From contig DAOVWI010000097.1 in assembly GCA_030636765.1 (NCBI GenBank), positions 1 through 7,867 on the forward strand: DNA of 7,867 bases, in the 5' to 3' direction. Positions within the stretch are counted from its first letter, which is position 1. Each line of letters starts with the position of its first letter. The notes beneath the pieces are model-generated. The model saw nothing but the letters and a program-made list of their open reading frames with translations, made no database searches and was not told where the DNA came from. The DNA is from Gemmatimonadales bacterium (GTDB lineage Bacteria > Gemmatimonadota > Gemmatimonadetes > Palauibacterales > Palauibacteraceae). The position numbers and the translations under genes are program-made. Shown piece after piece: positions 4,978 to 7,867 of the stretch.

Positions 4978-7867
4978 CCGGCTGCCTCGCGCAGCGGCGC
5001 TCGCGGCCGTCGTTTGACCTGCCAGGACCTCCACAGCAGGTAGATGGCGGGAATCACCACCAGGGTGAGCACGGTGGCCGTGATCATCCCGCCGACCATT
5101 GGGGAGGCGATCCGCTTCATCACGTCCGCCCCCGTTCCGGTACTCCACAGGATCGGGGCGAGGCCCGCCGTGATCGCCGTCACCGTCATGAGCACGGGGC
5201 GGAGGCGCTCGAGGGCGCCCTCCCGCACGGCGGCCGCCACGTCGGCAGCGGATCGCATCCGTCCTTCCAGGCTCCTACGGTGGAAGGACTCGTCGAGGTA
5301 GATCAGCATCACGACGGCGGTCTCGGCGGCCACTCCGGCGAGGGCGATGAACCCGACCCACACGGCGACGCTCGTGTTGTAGCCCAGCAGCCAGAGGAAC
5401 CAGAACCCGCCGACGAGGGAAAAGGGGAGCGCCAGCATGACAATGAGGGACTCCGCGACCCCACGAAAATTCAGGTAGAGGAGCAGGAAGATGATGCCCA
5501 GCGTCACCGGAACGACGATCCTCATGCGCTCCGCGACGCGCTGCATGAACTCGTACTGGCCGCTCCACAGGAGCGTGTAACCGGTGGGAAGCACGAGCCG
5601 CTCGGCAACCACGCGCTGTGCCTCCTTCACATAGCCACCTACATCCCGCTCTCCGATGTCCACGAACACGGTGGTGACGGGGAACGCATCTTCCGTCTTG
5701 ACCGCCATCGGTCCCTGCGTGACCTGGACGCTCGCCAGCTGCCCGAGCGGGATCTGCGTACCGTCCATGGTCGGCACGACCACGTCCCTGATCTTCTCGA
5801 GGTCGTCACGGAGCTCGCGCGGATAGCGGACGTTGACCGCGTACCGCTCGCGGCCCTCGACGGTCATCGCCGCGTTCATCCCGCCTACCGTCGCCATGAT
5901 GGCGCGGTGGACGTCCCCCGCGTTGAGCCCGTACCGGGATGCCTCTACCCGGTCGATGTCGATATCGACGTAGAAGCCGGAGACACCGCGCTCCGCGAAG
6001 GCGCTCCGCGTCCCCGGAATGTCCTGGACGATCTTCTCCGCCCGCTCGCCGAGCATCTGCAGGGTGTCGAGGTTCGGCCCGAAGATCTTGATGCCGACGG
6101 CCGTACGAATGCCCGTGGCCAGCATGTCGATCCGGCCCTTGATCGGCATCGTCCAGGCATTCGTGACCCCCGGCAGGCTCACGGCGCTATCCATCTCCGC
6201 GATCAGTTCCTCGTAGGTCAGGCCGGGCCGCCACTCCTCCTTTGGCCGAAGCGTGATCGTGGTCTCGAACATGTCGAGCGGGGCGGGGTCGGTGGCTGTC
6301 TCGGCTCGGCCGGCCTTGCCGAGCACCGTCTCCACCTCCGGGAAGGACGCGAGGACGCTGTCCTGGTAGCGCATGATCTCCCTGGCCTGGGCTATCGAGA
6401 CGCCTGGAACGGTCGTGGGCATGAAGAGCACGGAGCCCTCCTGCAGCGGCGGCATGAACTCGCTCCCCAGCCGTTTCCACGGCACTACCGTCGCGGCCAG
6501 CACGACCGCGGCAGCGGCGACCACCGCCCAGGGCCTCCGGGTCGCGAACCCGATAACGGGCCGGTACGCCCCGCGCAGCGCGCGGTTCAGGGGGTTCCGA
6601 GATTCCGGCCGGATCCGGCCCCGAATCAGGTAGCCCATCAAGACAGGCACCAGCGTGATCGCCAGAAACGCCGATCCCGCCATGGCAAACGTCTTGGTGA
6701 AGGCCAGCGGCTTGAACAACCTTCCCTCCTGCTGCTCGAGGGCGAACACCGGCAGGAAGCTGAAGGTGATGATGAGGAGCGAGAAGAAGAGCGGCGGGCC
6801 GACCTGCTTGGCGCTCGCGAGGACGATCTCCCAGCGTGACACTTCGCCGCCGGCCGCCTCGGCACGCTCCAGGTGCTTGTGCATGTTCTCGATCATCACG
6901 ATCGCCCCGTCCACCATCGCGCCGATCGCGATCGCGATCCCGCCGAGGCTCATGATGTTCGCGCTCACGCCGATCGCCCGCATCACGATGAACGAGATGA
7001 GGATGCCGATCGGCAGCGTGATGATCGCCACCAGAGCGGAGCGGAAATGGAGGAGAAAGAGCACGGCCACGGCGGCGACGATCAGCGACTCCTCGAGCAG
7101 CTTGTCACGCAGGTTGTCGATGGCCCGGTGAATCAGGTCGCTCCGGTCGTACACCGTGCGGAGCCGGGTTCCGGGCGGAAGCCCCCGCTCGATCTCGAGG
7201 AGGCGAGCCTTTACGGCTTCGATGGTCTTGAGCGCGTCGGACCCGAAGCGCATCACGACGATGCCGGCCACCACCTCACCCCGACCGTTCAGATCCGCCG
7301 ACCCACGGCGCGGGGCCGGGCCGACCTGCACGGTGGCGACATCCGCCACGCGGATGGGTGTGCCGTTCGGCGTGGCGCCCCCGGCCACGTTCTCGATGTC
7401 GGAGACCCCCTCCAGGTAGCCGAGCCCCCGGATCATGTACTCGCGGCCGCCCATCTCGAGCACCCGGGCGCCGATGTCGATGTTGTGGGCGCCGATCGCC
7501 TCCACGACCCGCGTCGCCGGGATGTCGAAGGCGCGCAGGCGCTCCGGGTTCACTTCCACCTGATACTGCTTCACGTACCCGCCCAGGCTCGCCACCTCCG
7601 AGACACCGGGCACCGCCGTCAGCTGGTAGCGGATGTACCAGTCCTGGAGCGTCCGCAGCTCCGCCAGATTCAGGCTGTCCGACTCGAGGACGTACTCGTA
7701 GACCCACCCAACGCCCGTGGCGTCGGGACCGAGCACGGGCTCGACCCCGGCGGGGAGCTGCTGCCGGATTCCGTTCAGGTACTCGAGGACACGGGAGCGG
7801 GCCCAATAGATGTCGGTGCCGTCCTCGAAGATCACGTAGACCAGACTGAGGCCGAAGAAGGAGAAAC
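4974..7867 (-). CDS. cusA: CusA/CzcA-family heavy-metal efflux RND permease (N-terminus outside window)
   Basis: The frame runs off the right edge; about 963 C-terminal residues are present, and roughly 80 N-terminal ones are missing compared with CusA (about 1047). The GTG at 7835 is internal: codons before it still read SFFGLSLVYV, as in the family. Diagnostic segments are FEDGTDIYWARSRVLEYLN, GPDATGVGWVYEY, TVYDRSDLI, NIMSLGGIAIAIGAMVDGAI then VMIEN in TM4 (about 6885-6960, with the proton-relay Asp), FMPPLQEGSVLFMPTTVPG, WTMPIKGRIDMLATGIRTAV, and PAIYLLWRSW at the end. The methionine-rich porter segments suggest a Cu(I)/Ag(I)-type pump, but Zn/Co/Cd specificity is not excluded. This inner-membrane proton antiporter normally works with a CusB-type adaptor and an outer-membrane channel, whose genes would lie upstream, beyond the window. 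The stop overlaps that of arsC by 4 bases. Confidence 0.95.
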   Translation of the reverse strand, partial: FSFFGLSLVYVIFEDGTDIYWARSRVLEYLNGIRQQLPAGVEPVLGPDATGVGWVYEYVLESDSLNLAELRTLQDWYIRYQLTAVPGVSEVASLGGYVKQYQVEVNPERLRAFDIPATRVVEAIGAHNIDIGARVLEMGGREYMIRGLGYLEGVSDIENVAGGATPNGTPIRVADVATVQVGPAPRRGSADLNGRGEVVAGIVVMRFGSDALKTIEAVKARLLEIERGLPPGTRLRTVYDRSDLIHRAIDNLRDKLLEESLIVAAVAVLFLLHFRSALVAIITLPIGILISFIVMRAIGVSANIMSLGGIAIAIGAMVDGAIVMIENMHKHLERAEAAGGEVSRWEIVLASAKQVGPPLFFSLLIITFSFLPVFALEQQEGRLFKPLAFTKTFAMAGSAFLAITLVPVLMGYLIRGRIRPESRNPLNRALRGAYRPVIGFATRRPWAVVAAAAVVLAATVVPWKRLGSEFMPPLQEGSVLFMPTTVPGVSIAQAREIMRYQDSVLASFPEVETVLGKAGRAETATDPAPLDMFETTITLRPKEEWRPGLTYEELIAEMDSAVSLPGVTNAWTMPIKGRIDMLATGIRTAVGIKIFGPNLDTLQMLGERAEKIVQDIPGTRSAFAERGVSGFYVDIDIDRVEASRYGLNAGDVHRAIMATVGGMNAAMTVEGRERYAVNVRYPRELRDDLEKIRDVVVPTMDGTQIPLGQLASVQVTQGPMAVKTEDAFPVTTVFVDIGERDVGGYVKEAQRVVAERLVLPTGYTLLWSGQYEFMQRVAERMRIVVPVTLGIIFLLLYLNFRGVAESLIVMLALPFSLVGGFWFLWLLGYNTSVAVWVGFIALAGVAAETAVVMLIYLDESFHRRSLEGRMRSAADVAAAVREGALERLRPVLMTVTAITAGLAPILWSTGTGADVMKRIASPMVGGMITATVLTLVVIPAIYLLWRSWQVKRRPRAPLREAAG

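Noticed and set aside
4476..6839. Very long plus-strand open frame (787 codons) running from out-of-frame arsC through the complement of the RND pump
   Set aside because: Its protein is a low-complexity Arg/His/Gly/Asp-rich shadow with no family resemblance; the overlapped arsC and cusA frames carry many conserved motifs.

Overview
The window is high-GC bacterial DNA with dense, mostly intact genes and strong third-position G/C bias, so shadow frames are long. Its metal-resistance genes, a Flp-type pilin-like gene and an apparent selenoprotein suggest an environmental, Gram-negative-type bacterium, because CusA-family pumps work in a three-part envelope complex. Something like Gemmatimonadota or a related soil or marine group would fit, but the phylum is a guess.

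Left part (1-2147, plus strand): the 3' end of an fdrA/allF-type gene is followed 4 bases later by a complete ylbE/allG-type gene. In E. coli these homologues are subunits of oxamate carbamoyltransferase (allantoin catabolism). No third subunit (allH/ylbF) or carbamate kinase follows, because the next genes lie on the other strand.

Middle part (2144-3401, minus strand): in minus-strand order this holds two tiny translationally coupled membrane peptides (44 and 46 aa), a type IVb (Flp) pilin-like protein with a glycine/arginine-rich tail, and a small two-helix membrane protein whose stop overlaps the ylbE stop. The gaps 2718-2932 and 3205-3401 contain no recognisable gene. The first has a short inverted repeat. 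No convincing terminator was found.

Right part (3402-7867): a metal/metalloid cluster. A MerT-like membrane protein fused to a thioredoxin-like domain (minus strand) is interrupted by an in-frame TGA exactly where the first Cys of its CxxC motif should be. A bacterial SECIS-like hairpin follows immediately, so I read it as one 295-residue selenoprotein with a UGGC motif. It is divergent from an ArsC-type arsenate reductase gene (plus strand). The arsC stop overlaps the stop of a CusA/CzcA-family RND metal efflux pump gene that runs off the right edge.

The main discovery is the MerT-thioredoxin selenoprotein. A conventional annotation would break it into a truncated MerT and a 106-codon orphan.
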